Below, piece after piece: positions 45,140 to 52,930 of a stretch of 64,000 nt of DNA. Position 1 is the first letter of the stretch. Every line of letters begins with the position of its first letter. Below the pieces are notes generated by a model. That model worked only from the letters and a program-made list of their open reading frames with translations, did no database searches and had not been told where the DNA came from. The DNA lies in assembly GCF_003390335.1 (NCBI RefSeq), contig NZ_QUOU01000001.1, positions 744,001-808,000 on the forward strand, given 5' to 3'. The translations under genes were made by a program, and so were the position numbers. The DNA is from Thalassotalea euphylliae. GTDB lineage: Bacteria > Pseudomonadota > Gammaproteobacteria > Enterobacterales > Alteromonadaceae.

Positions 45140-45985
45140 TGTAGAGAATCTAGTTCTAGAGTCTCCTATTATGAAAATATTTTTCATATCCGTTCTTCCA
45201 TAAGGATCAGTCTTGTATAAGTTTCTATTCAATTGTGAATTAAAAGTTGTTGAGTTATAGATGCTATCTATAATGATATTTGTTCGAGTGTCTATGTCAG
45301 ATATAAATAATGCATCTGACGCAACCCTCTTACCATCCTCTAATACCAAAGAGGTTATTTGACCTTCACAACTTTCAATACTTTTGATTTTCTTATTATA
45401 TATCTTCGGTTCAGGGATATTCCTGTAGATCATCTGTTCAATATTTATGTGTTCCTCTGCATGAATAAATATTTTAATATCTGTTGACCACCTTCGAAGC
45501 AATTTAATAAAATGAATATCGGATTCTGTTTGAGCAATTATAGAAATAGGCTTACCTTTAAGTTCATATGCATGGCAATAAGCACAAGAAAATGCACTTG
45601 TACCCCATACCTTTTTAAGGCCTTCAATTTTTGTAGAATCGAAATCAAAGTTATTTCCCATTGCAAAAACAACTTTCTCAGCTTCAATTGCCACACCTTC
45701 TTCTGTGAATATTAAATAACCATTCATCGTAACTGAAACTTTTATTACTGGATCGCTATAAATATTGATGTTAGAGTATTTTTTCAGATCTGATAGACCT
45801 TTAGATAAAATACTCTTTTTAGTTAAACCATCATTAGTAATAAAATTATGAGTTTCAAAGTTATTATTTTGAGAGTTATTCGCTCCAAATATTGCAACAT
45901 CTAGTAACCCTCTTGCAGTTACAAGCGCACAACTTTGCCCTGCTAGTCCTGCGCCAACAATAGCGACATCAAATTTTCTCTTCAT
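45132..45985 (-). pseudogene. 5' piece of a thioredoxin-reductase-like FAD/NAD(P) oxidoreductase, split by IS256
   Basis: 284 codons of a flavoprotein related to thioredoxin reductases. The FAD motif is VAIVGAGLAGQSCAL at the N-terminus. A CxxC redox pair in SCAYCHAYELKG corresponds to the active site of the TrxB/dithiol-oxidase group. The NAD(P) region and the closing motif IFIIGDSRTRFSTLVG follow. The frame then runs into the IS256 and ends there after 35 foreign residues. The gene is very AT-rich compared with its surroundings and starts inside the stop codon of a 44-codon membrane ORF (ATGA overlap). Relatives include both ordinary TrxB-like enzymes and dithiol oxidases of natural-product clusters; which it was cannot be decided. 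Confidence 0.87.
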
Positions 45986-46116
45986 GAAAAACTCTTAATT
46001 AACATACCAATCAATTGACCGATTTTTACACCACTAAAAAGAATTAAAACTCCTAATACAAAAAAAATTAAAACTGCTTCAGCATCTGTTCTATTCTTTA
46101 AAAATTCAATAAACAT
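45982..46116 (-). CDS. 44-residue single-helix membrane peptide, unknown
   Basis: A short ORF starting MFIEFLKNRTDAEAV, followed by one strong membrane helix (about 16-38) and a basic end (LIKSFS). AGGG lies nine bases before the ATG. Its TGA overlaps the ATG of the split reductase gene (ATGA), the arrangement of translationally coupled genes, so the two formed an operon. It was presumably preceded by the gene whose stub lies at 46241-46278. Single-helix peptides of this size occur as immunity proteins, toxins or small regulators of membrane enzymes. Nothing here decides between them. Confidence 0.65.
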   Translation of the reverse strand: MFIEFLKNRTDAEAVLIFFVLGVLILFSGVKIGQLIGMLIKSFS

Positions 46117-46143
46117 AGTTATTTTCCCTGTGCGAAGCTCTAT

Positions 46144-46220
46144 AAACCTTAAACCTTAAACCTTAAACCTTAAACCTTAAACCTTAAACCTTAAACCTTA
46201 AACCTTAAACCTTAAACCTT
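46144..46220. repeat. Eleven perfect tandem copies of a 7-bp repeat
   Basis: AAACCTT is repeated 11 times without error (77 bp). On the minus strand, the direction of the adjacent ORFs, each unit reads AAGGTTT, so an AAGG that looks like a ribosome-binding site recurs every 7 bases. The array lies 28 bp upstream of the 44-codon ORF. The absence of substitutions means the array is young or is actively changing length by slippage. Confidence 0.95.
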
Positions 46221-46240
46221 ATAAAGCTTCTCTAATAATA

Positions 46241-46278
46241 CTATCTTAAGGCTTTGCCAATAGCTGCGCCAATAGAAA
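46241..46278 (-). pseudogene. C-terminal stub of a Gly/Ala-rich small protein, cut by IS3 copy 2
   Basis: Between the IS3 end and the 7-bp array the minus strand reads SIGAAIGKALR and then a stop. The GxxxG-like pattern is reminiscent of class II bacteriocins and of glycine-zipper membrane proteins. Only eleven residues remain and two other frames are also open here for a short way, so this is a weak call. Confidence 0.3.
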
Positions 46279-46308
46279 TGATCTGAACCAGTAAAACTGG
46301 ACACTGCA

Positions 46309-47124
46309 TTAAGCGACATTTAATTGTTCAAATCTTTCAGGACTTAAATAGCCCAAGGCACTATGCCTTCTTTTTTTGTTGTAATCAATTTCGATGTACT
46401 CAAATATGTGCTGGCGCATGGTTTCTCGGTTCATAATCGGCTCATATTGAACCGCTTCAACTTTCATTGAATGGAAGAAGCTTTCAACACAGGCATTGTC
46501 CCAGCAGTTGCCTTTTCGACTCATGCTTTGGATTAAACAGTTCTTTTTAATCAAATCACGATAAGCGTGTGAGCAATATTGGCTACCACGATCGCTATGC
46601 ACAATGACATTCTTAGGTTTGCCTCTGCGCCATAAAGCCATTTGTAAAGCATCACAGACCAGCGTTGAGGTCATACGGGTACTCATCGACCAGCCAATCA
46701 CTGAGCGGGAGTATAAGTCAATGATAACGGCTAGATATAACCAGCCTTCGCTCGTCATTAGATAGGTGATATCACCCGCCCATTTCTGATTTGGCTTGTC
46801 GCTGGTAAAATTCTGTTCTAGTAAATTCGGTGCAACAGGTAACGAATGTTTACTGTCTGTCGTGACTTTAAACTTACGCCCTGCTTTGGCAACAAGCCCT
46901 TGACGCTCCATGCTGTTGGCGATGGTTTTTATGTCATGTCTATGACCTTGTTCTTCAAGCTCAGCTTGGATGCGTCTAGCACCATCTCGCTCTTTACTGT
47001 CATCAAAAATGTGCCTGACTTTTTCATCACGAACTTGCTGTGCCTGCTTTCGCTTGCTTGGCTGTTGACAAGCCTTCAACCATGAATAATACCCACTTGG
47101 CGAAACGGACAATGCACGAGTCAT
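46309..47124 (-). CDS. IS3-family OrfB, copy 2
   Basis: Catalytic part of the second IS3 transposase, 271 residues from an internal ATG; expression should be as an OrfAB fusion. N-terminal ALSVSPSGYYSWLKACQQP, then the integrase core with DDE residues in WAGDITYLMTSEGW, VIVHSDRGSQYCS and NACVESFFHSMKVE. The ending KRRHSALGYLSPERFE is typical. It is only distantly similar to copy 1, so the two IS3 elements arrived separately. Confidence 0.94.
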   Translation of the reverse strand: MTRALSVSPSGYYSWLKACQQPSKRKQAQQVRDEKVRHIFDDSKERDGARRIQAELEEQGHRHDIKTIANSMERQGLVAKAGRKFKVTTDSKHSLPVAPNLLEQNFTSDKPNQKWAGDITYLMTSEGWLYLAVIIDLYSRSVIGWSMSTRMTSTLVCDALQMALWRRGKPKNVIVHSDRGSQYCSHAYRDLIKKNCLIQSMSRKGNCWDNACVESFFHSMKVEAVQYEPIMNRETMRQHIFEYIEIDYNKKRRHSALGYLSPERFEQLNVA

Positions 47125-47174
47125 TCTGACAATGGAGAATGAGCCGTGATTGTCTTTAATAAACTCAAATCTGG

Positions 47175-47462
47175 CTACTTTTGGTTTTTCGCGAAGTAGG
47201 TGGCCGCCTTTTTTAGTATTTCTAGCTCCTCGGCTTGTTCGGCTAATTGGCGTTTTAACTTCGCATTTTCTGTGGCTAAAGAACTTTCTCGTTCAGATGT
47301 GGATGCTTTTTTTTGTGCCGAACTTCTCCATGCGTAAAGTTGAGATTCATAAATGCTAAGTTCACGTGCAGCCTGTGCTACTCCAACTTTGGCTGCTAGC
47401 TTTAGAGCTTCTTCTTTGAATTCTACTGAATAGGTTTTTCGGATTTTCTTTTGGGATGTCAT
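47175..47462 (-). CDS. IS3-family OrfA, copy 2
   Basis: A 95-residue OrfA: helix-turn-helix (YSVEFKEEALKLAAKVGVAQ, AARELSIYESQLYAWRSS) and a leucine-zipper region (TENAKLKRQLAEQAEELEILKKAA). The minus-strand slippery heptamer A AAA AAG (47208-47214 on the plus strand as CTTTTTT) lies in ILKKA, the standard place for the -1 shift into OrfB. Confidence 0.93.
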   Translation of the reverse strand: MTSQKKIRKTYSVEFKEEALKLAAKVGVAQAARELSIYESQLYAWRSSAQKKASTSERESSLATENAKLKRQLAEQAEELEILKKAATYFAKNQK

Positions 47463-47525
47463 TATTCACCTCTGTGAGTTATTTTACTCACTTAATGAGG
47501 TGTCCAAAACTATTGGATCAGATCA

Positions 47526-47891
47526 TACTTTAAACAAGCAAATGTGCTGCATACGGGGGATTTGTTTTTTGAGGGACGTTTCCCCTACGTCGATTTAAAA
47601 GGCGGCGGCTCGGTTGATGGTTACATTGCCAATGTCAATTATATGCTCAAGGTCTTTCCCGATGACGTGGTGATTATTCCGGGGCATGGTGAAATAACTG
47701 ACAAGGCGGGGCTACAGCAGTTTGCCAATATGATGAGTGATACGAGCAAACAAGTGAAGGCGCAGTTAAAAGCTGGTCGAACAGAAGCAGAAATTCTGGC
47801 CGCAGGTGTTGAAGACAAATACAAAACGTTGTCGTGGCGCTTTATTACCGAAGAGCGCTGGTTAAAAAACCTATTGACTGATTATCAATAA
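47526..47891 (+). pseudogene. C-terminal half of a metallo-beta-lactamase-fold hydrolase, decapitated by IS3 copy 2
   Basis: 121 codons in frame up to the IS boundary, ending with a normal stop. Seen are the zinc motifs VLHTGDLFFEGRFPYVD (third metal-binding region) and VVIIPGHGEIT (last His); the remainder is the helical end KTLSWRFITEERWLKNLL. The HxHxDH motif and the signal peptide expected of this periplasmic group (quinoprotein relay system or SoxH-like hydrolases) are absent, and they do not appear anywhere else in the window. A GTG at 47544 could start a fragment but it would lack the active site. The gene is therefore dead. Confidence 0.87.
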
Positions 47892-47921
47892 AGGCATTTC
47901 ACAAGAATTTTAGCAACACTT

Positions 47922-47957
47922 TGGCGAAGCGCGGCAATCGTTGTTAGCGCTTCGCCA
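47922..47957 (+). terminator. Hairpin after the metallo-beta-lactamase fragment
   Basis: TGGCGAAGCGC and GCGCTTCGCCA form a perfect 11-bp stem with a 14-nt loop 30 bp past the stop codon. No T-run follows. It may be a terminator or a small mobile palindrome. Confidence 0.4.
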
Positions 47958-48135
47958 GTTTGCTATATCATCCAACTAACTGATTCACCTAACGCTTGGC
48001 CATTACTATTGCTTCGCTGATGCTTTACATTCTCGCTTTACGCCTGCTTTCTTTGCTGGATTGGTATAAAAGCACTACACATCTTCATTGGTTTAGGTAG
48101 AATACCGACTATTATTTGTCTGGCTTTTATGATTT

Positions 48136-48573
48136 TTGAATAAAGACGTTTTACACTCCGCCATCGGGCTATTATCACGCCGGGAACACTCGACTAAAGA
48201 GCTAACGCAAAAGCTGAGCAAAAAGGCCTATTCATCAGACGATATTAAACAAGTTATCGCGTTTTTATTGGACGAAGGTTACTTGTCGAACATACGTTTT
48301 GCGGAAAGTGTGATTCGCAATAAAGTGAGTCGCGGCTACGGCTGGAATGCGATCCGCCAAGAGCTCAAGCTCAAAGGGGTGAATAGTGACATCTACACTG
48401 GGGTGCTAGATGAGCTCAAGGTTGACTGGTACACCCAAGCAGAACAAGCCTATCAGAAACGTTTTGGCCATGCGCCAATTGAAGATCAAAAAGACAAAGC
48501 CAAGCGATTACGATTTTTACAATACCGTGGCTTCTCGATGGACGAGTGCTTAACGGCATTGAATGCAAATTAA
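48136..48573 (+). CDS. recX: Recombination regulator RecX
   Basis: Regulator that binds RecA filaments and limits their growth. The 145 residues start at a TTG and show the RecX helical repeats: AIGLLSRREHSTKELTQKLSKKAY, QVIAFLLDEGYLSNIRFAESVIRNKVSRGYGWNAIRQELKLKG, and the end RLRFLQYRGFSMDECLTAL. The usual partner recA, normally directly upstream, is not in this window; upstream is the metallo-beta-lactamase remnant and the IS island. The gene is followed by alaS with 20 bp between stop and start, so they are probably co-transcribed. Confidence 0.93.
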   Translation: MNKDVLHSAIGLLSRREHSTKELTQKLSKKAYSSDDIKQVIAFLLDEGYLSNIRFAESVIRNKVSRGYGWNAIRQELKLKGVNSDIYTGVLDELKVDWYTQAEQAYQKRFGHAPIEDQKDKAKRLRFLQYRGFSMDECLTALNAN

Positions 48574-48593
48574 CCGAAAGTGTTGGAATAACC

Positions 48594-51218
48594 ATGATTA
48601 GAAGTAGTGCTGAGATACGCAAAGCATTTTTAAATTACTTTGCCTCCAAACAACATCAAATTGTCCAAAGTGCTTCATTAGTACCGGGCAATGATGCGAC
48701 CTTGTTGTTTACAAACGCCGGTATGGTGCCATTTAAAGATGTATTTTTAGGTGCAGAAACTCGCAGCTATACACGTGCTACCTCATCACAGCGTTGTGTG
48801 CGTGCTGGTGGTAAGCACAACGATTTAGAGAACGTTGGCTACACGGCACGTCATCACACCTTCTTTGAAATGCTAGGTAACTTCAGCTTTGGTGATTACT
48901 TTAAGCAAGATGCCATTAAATTTGCATGGCAATTTTTAACGGAAGTTCTAGCACTACCGACTGAAAAGCTCCTCGTGACGGTATATGAAACCGACCAAGA
49001 AGCGTTTGATATCTGGCATAAAGAAGTTGGCGTACCCGCCGAGAAAATTATTCGTATTGGCGACAAGCACGGTGCTAAGCAATACGATTCTGACAACTTC
49101 TGGTCAATGGGTGACACTGGCCCATGTGGCCCTTGTTCAGAAATTTTCTACGATCACGGTGAACAAATCTGGGGTGGTCCTCCAGGCTCACTAGAAGAAG
49201 ATGGCGACCGTTTCATTGAAATCTGGAACTTAGTATTTATGCAGTTCAACCGTCATGCCGATGGCACGATGGAGCCTTTACCTAAGCCGTCTGTCGACAC
49301 CGGCATGGGCTTAGAGCGTATTTCTGCGATCATGCAGGATGTTCACAGCAACTACGAAATCGACATTTTCCAAGGGTTGATCGGCGCTGCTGCAAGCCTG
49401 CTTGCGTGCAACGATTTAGAGAACAAATCACTGCGCGTTATTGCCGACCATATTCGTTCATGTAGCTTTATGATTGCCGATGGTGTGATGCCGTCAAATG
49501 AAGGTCGTGGTTACGTACTTCGCCGCATTATTCGCCGTGCGATTCGCCACGGTCACAAACTCGGTGCGAAAGACTTCTTCTTCCACAAATTAGTACCAGC
49601 ATTGATTGAGCAAATGGGCGAAGCTTACCCTGAGCTTGTTCAGCAGCAAGCCGTTGTTGAAAAAATGTTGCGTATTGAAGAAGAGCAATTTGGCCGCACG
49701 CTAGACCGCGGTATGGCGTTACTTGAAGACATTATTGGTGGCTTAGAGGGCGATACCATCAATGGTGATGATGTGTTCAAACTGTATGATACGTATGGCT
49801 TCCCGGCAGACTTAACCGCTGATATCGCGCGCGAGCGTCAATTGCGCATCGACCACAACGGTTTTGACGTTGCGATGGGCTTACAGCGTGAGCGCGCCCA
49901 GCAAGCCAGCCAATTCGGTACTGACTACAACGAGCAGCTTAAATCTGACAAGCTCACTCAATTTAAAGGTTACACCAATCACGAATACTCAAGTACCGTG
50001 GTTGAGCTATTCAAAGAAGGCGAAGCGGTTGTTGAATTAGCGCCGGGTGATAAAGGTGTCGTGATCCTTGATAACACACCATTTTACGCTGAATCAGGTG
50101 GTCAAGTAGGGGACACAGGTGTCTTGCACTTGGACGGCGGTACATTTGAAGTGACCGACACAGTCAAAGTGGGTAATGCCTTTGCTCACCACGGTACAGC
50201 GCAAATTGCGATTGGCCTAAATCGCCGTGTGAAAGCGGAAATTGATTTAGTACGCCGCGAGAAAATTGTTAAAAACCACACGGCTACGCATATTTTACAC
50301 GCAGCGCTGCGCAAGGTGCTAGGCGATCATGTCACGCAAAAAGGTTCATTGGTTGACCCAGACAAGCTGCGTTTTGACTTCTCGCATTTTGAAGCGGTAA
50401 CGGCACAAGAGCTCAGCCAAATTGAGCACATGGTGAACAGCGAAATTCGCCACAACGTTAAACGTGAAACCGAGTTGATGCAAATTGACGAAGCTAAAGC
50501 CAAAGGGGCAATGGCATTATTTGGTGAGAAGTACGACGACGAAGTGCGCGTAGTGACGCTAGCTGAATTCTCAACTGAACTTTGTGGTGGTGTACACGTT
50601 GACCGCACGGGTGATATTGGCCTGTTAAAAATCACTTCGGAATCTGGCATCGCCGCTGGCGTTCGCCGTATTGAAGCGGTTACCGCCGAAGCCGCATTGG
50701 ACTTTATTGATAGCCAAGCCGATACACTGGCTACCATCGCATCTATGGTGAAGTCTGATGTCGCTGGCACCACGGGTAAGGTTGAGCAAATGATCTCGCG
50801 CGCTAAGCAATTAGAGAAAGAAATCACGCAACTTAAACAGCAACTAGCTGCTGCCGCAAGTGGTGACTTAGTCAGTCAAGCTGTTGAAATCAATGGCGTC
50901 AAAGCCTTGATTGCGGATTTAGACGGTGTCGAATCAAAAGCGCTGCGTGGCATGGTTGACGAGCTTAAAGTGAAAATGGGCTCAGGCATTATCATGTTAG
51001 CAACCGCGAACGGCGATAAAGTTGGCTTAATTGCTGGCGTGACAAAAGACCTAACAGGTCAAGTTAAAGCGGGTGAGTTGGTTAATATGGTGGCTCAGCA
51101 AGTAGGTGGTAAAGGTGGCGGTCGTCCAGATATGGCACAGGCCGGTGGTAGCCAACCTGAAAATATCGCAACAGCACTTGCGTCGGTACAGCCATGGTTG
51201 ACTGAGAAACTCGGCTAA
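48594..51218 (+). CDS. alaS: Alanyl-tRNA synthetase
   Basis: Charges tRNA-Ala. The ATG at 48594 gives MIRSSAEIRKAFLNYFASK (874 residues); the frame is open upstream into recX but that start is not used in the family. Catalytic-domain text RCVRAGGKHNDLENVGYTARHHTFFEMLGNFSFGDYFK and the editing-domain zinc residues HTATHILHAAL and ELCGGVHVDRTGDIG are intact. The C-terminal DHHA1-like region carries GGGRPDMAQAGG. The order recX-alaS-lysC-csrA is a common gammaproteobacterial arrangement. Confidence 0.98.
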   Translation: MIRSSAEIRKAFLNYFASKQHQIVQSASLVPGNDATLLFTNAGMVPFKDVFLGAETRSYTRATSSQRCVRAGGKHNDLENVGYTARHHTFFEMLGNFSFGDYFKQDAIKFAWQFLTEVLALPTEKLLVTVYETDQEAFDIWHKEVGVPAEKIIRIGDKHGAKQYDSDNFWSMGDTGPCGPCSEIFYDHGEQIWGGPPGSLEEDGDRFIEIWNLVFMQFNRHADGTMEPLPKPSVDTGMGLERISAIMQDVHSNYEIDIFQGLIGAAASLLACNDLENKSLRVIADHIRSCSFMIADGVMPSNEGRGYVLRRIIRRAIRHGHKLGAKDFFFHKLVPALIEQMGEAYPELVQQQAVVEKMLRIEEEQFGRTLDRGMALLEDIIGGLEGDTINGDDVFKLYDTYGFPADLTADIARERQLRIDHNGFDVAMGLQRERAQQASQFGTDYNEQLKSDKLTQFKGYTNHEYSSTVVELFKEGEAVVELAPGDKGVVILDNTPFYAESGGQVGDTGVLHLDGGTFEVTDTVKVGNAFAHHGTAQIAIGLNRRVKAEIDLVRREKIVKNHTATHILHAALRKVLGDHVTQKGSLVDPDKLRFDFSHFEAVTAQELSQIEHMVNSEIRHNVKRETELMQIDEAKAKGAMALFGEKYDDEVRVVTLAEFSTELCGGVHVDRTGDIGLLKITSESGIAAGVRRIEAVTAEAALDFIDSQADTLATIASMVKSDVAGTTGKVEQMISRAKQLEKEITQLKQQLAAAASGDLVSQAVEINGVKALIADLDGVESKALRGMVDELKVKMGSGIIMLATANGDKVGLIAGVTKDLTGQVKAGELVNMVAQQVGGKGGGRPDMAQAGGSQPENIATALASVQPWLTEKLG

Positions 51219-51236
51219 CTTGCCACTCGTTTTTAC

Positions 51237-52463
51237 ATGGCGGTTATCGTTCAAAAATATGGGGGAACCTCGGTAGGTTCCCTTTCGCGTATTGAAGCCG
51301 TGGCAGAAAATGTGATTGCGACGGTTAGGCAAGGCCATCAAGTGGTGGTGGTGCTCTCTGCTATGGCGGGTGAAACCAATCGCTTGCTGGCGATGGCACA
51401 ACAGCTTGATGCCCAGCCTGCTAGCCGAGAGCTTGATATGCTTTTGGCTTCTGGCGAGCAAGTGAGCATTTCACTGCTTGCTATTGCGCTGGTGCAGCGT
51501 GGTATTTCAGCGATTTCACTGCTTGCCCATCAAGTCGGCATTCAAACCGATAATCGCTTTGGCGCCGCGCGGATACAAGCGATTGACACCAAACGCCTCT
51601 CACAAGCCTTATCGCAAGAGCAAGTGATTGTTGTTGCGGGTTTTCAAGGCCAAGATCAAGAGCAAAATATCACAACATTAGGGCGCGGTGGCTCAGACAC
51701 TAGCGCCGTTGCCTTAGCAGTTGCCTTGCACGCTGCTGAGGCGCAAATATTCACAGATGTTGATGGTGTCTACAGTGCGGATCCTCGTCTTGTCAGTTGT
51801 GCGCAGCGCATTAATTATTTGCGTTTTGATGAAATGCTGGTCATGGCGAGTTTAGGTGCCAAAGTGCTGCAAAACCGCGCTGTTGAATATGCCTATCAGC
51901 ACAATATGCCAATCAGGGTACTGAGCAGCTTTAGCCAAGGGGAGGGAACGTTAGTGTTACCTAAAGAACAAGTATTGGCAGAAAGCCAAGATAGCAATCT
52001 GGTAACGAGTATTGTGCATGATCAGCAACAGGCCTTGATCGCTATCTCAGAGGTGAGTGACAGTGCATTACCAGCGCTATTTGACGCCCTTGATAACAGT
52101 GCTATTGAAGCGGATATGGTACAGCTGATAGGTGAGTCATCACTCGCTAAGCAGCTCTTGTTTACCGTGAATCGAGACAAGCTTTTATGTGCGAAAAATG
52201 CGCTGCAAGAGATTACAATGTGTAACAAATTTGGTACTATCCGCAGCCGCGATTCAGTTGCTAAAATATCAGCAGTTGGAATTGGCCTGAATGCTCATGC
52301 CAAAGTGGTTGGCAAAATTGTCGCCCTACTCGCATCTTCAGAAATTGACATAAAGTTAATTTCTACCTCAGAAATTTCATGTTCTGTTGTAATTGATGAA
52401 ACTTATCTGGTTCGCGCGGTTCAAATACTGCATAGCGGATTTGGTTTGGATTCATCTTCCTAA
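51237..52463 (+). CDS. lysC: Aspartate kinase (lysine-sensitive type by context)
   Basis: First enzyme of the aspartate family pathway (Lys, Thr, Met): phosphorylates aspartate. The 408 residues show the kinase domain with VQKYGGTSVGSLSRIE at the N-terminus, TLGRGGSDTSAVALAVALHAAEAQIFTDVDGVYSADPRL, and the ACT regulatory region (VSAVGIGLNAHAKVVGKIVALLAS, then EIDIKLISTSEISCSVVID). It is monofunctional, without a homoserine dehydrogenase domain. The ATG is 18 bp after alaS. Which amino acid inhibits it cannot be read directly. Confidence 0.95.
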   Translation: MAVIVQKYGGTSVGSLSRIEAVAENVIATVRQGHQVVVVLSAMAGETNRLLAMAQQLDAQPASRELDMLLASGEQVSISLLAIALVQRGISAISLLAHQVGIQTDNRFGAARIQAIDTKRLSQALSQEQVIVVAGFQGQDQEQNITTLGRGGSDTSAVALAVALHAAEAQIFTDVDGVYSADPRLVSCAQRINYLRFDEMLVMASLGAKVLQNRAVEYAYQHNMPIRVLSSFSQGEGTLVLPKEQVLAESQDSNLVTSIVHDQQQALIAISEVSDSALPALFDALDNSAIEADMVQLIGESSLAKQLLFTVNRDKLLCAKNALQEITMCNKFGTIRSRDSVAKISAVGIGLNAHAKVVGKIVALLASSEIDIKLISTSEISCSVVIDETYLVRAVQILHSGFGLDSSS

Positions 52464-52592
52464 GTGACTATTTTTACCCATAGTTTTTATGGATAAATGT
52501 AAAATATAGACTAACTTAGATAAGGTCAATGACCAAAAAACTAGCTTAAAGAAAATTAGTGGATCTCAATTCATACTTAAAGGAATCGAAGA

Positions 52593-52790
52593 ATGTTAAT
52601 ATTAACTCGCCGCGTAGGTGAAACATTAATGATTGGTGACGACGTGACTGTCACTGTACTAGGTGTTAAAGGTAACCAAGTACGCATCGGTGTTAATGCA
52701 CCAAAAGAAGTTTCTGTGCATCGTGAAGAAATCTACATGCGCATACAAGCCGAAAAAGGCGATTCAGAGCCATCAGGCAACCAGTTCTAA
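52593..52790 (+). CDS. csrA: Carbon storage regulator CsrA
   Basis: Small dimeric RNA-binding protein that controls translation and stability of many mRNAs. The 65 residues match the family fully: MLILTRRVGETLMIGDDVTV at the N-terminus, IGVNAPKEVSVHREEIY with the conserved RNA-contacting Arg. AAAGGAA lies before the ATG. It follows lysC by 129 bp and is closed by a strong terminator. Confidence 0.98.
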   Translation: MLILTRRVGETLMIGDDVTVTVLGVKGNQVRIGVNAPKEVSVHREEIYMRIQAEKGDSEPSGNQF

Positions 52791-52813
52791 GCGAACTTGA
52801 GAAAAATTGATAC

Positions 52814-52844
52814 AAAAAAGGCCAGCGTTACGCTGGCCTTTTTT
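52814..52844 (+). terminator. Rho-independent terminator after csrA
   Basis: AAAAAAGGCCAGCG and CGCTGGCCTTTTTT form a 14-bp stem with a TTA loop and T-run, 23 bp past the csrA stop. It is symmetric and could work in both directions. Confidence 0.93.
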
Positions 52845-52930
52845 ATGCGCAGATATTTCCAAATGTGTCAACTTCCTTTACATTGTTGAATTGGTGTTAA
52901 TCTTTCTATAAAAACAACAAGGAGAACGGG

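Larger units (their letters stand above)
46279..47525. mobile_element. IS3-family insertion sequence, copy 2 (different subtype)
   Basis: A 1247-bp element. Left end TGATCTGAACCAGTAAAACT and right end read inward TGATCTGATCCAATAGTTTT share the first eight bases and later GGACAC and CATTAAG. OrfA and OrfB are on the minus strand. The flanks do not show a 3-4-bp duplication. On the right it abuts the middle of a metallo-beta-lactamase-fold gene, on the left the stub of a Gly/Ala-rich protein, so sequence on at least one side was lost. Confidence 0.9.

Noticed and set aside
46144..46220. Telomere-like repeat or assembly artefact
   Set aside because: The heptamer AAACCTT is not a known telomere unit and lies internally in a bacterial contig with normal flanks on both sides. 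A slippage-prone repeat explains it, though reads should confirm the copy number.
40042..47525. Composite transposon carrying cargo
   Set aside because: The outer elements belong to different families (IS30 and IS3), and the genes inside are fragments, so there is no pair of like ends that could move the whole region.
50327..50827. 166-codon minus-strand frame opposite alaS
   Set aside because: Shadow of alaS codon bias; alaS itself is complete and canonical.
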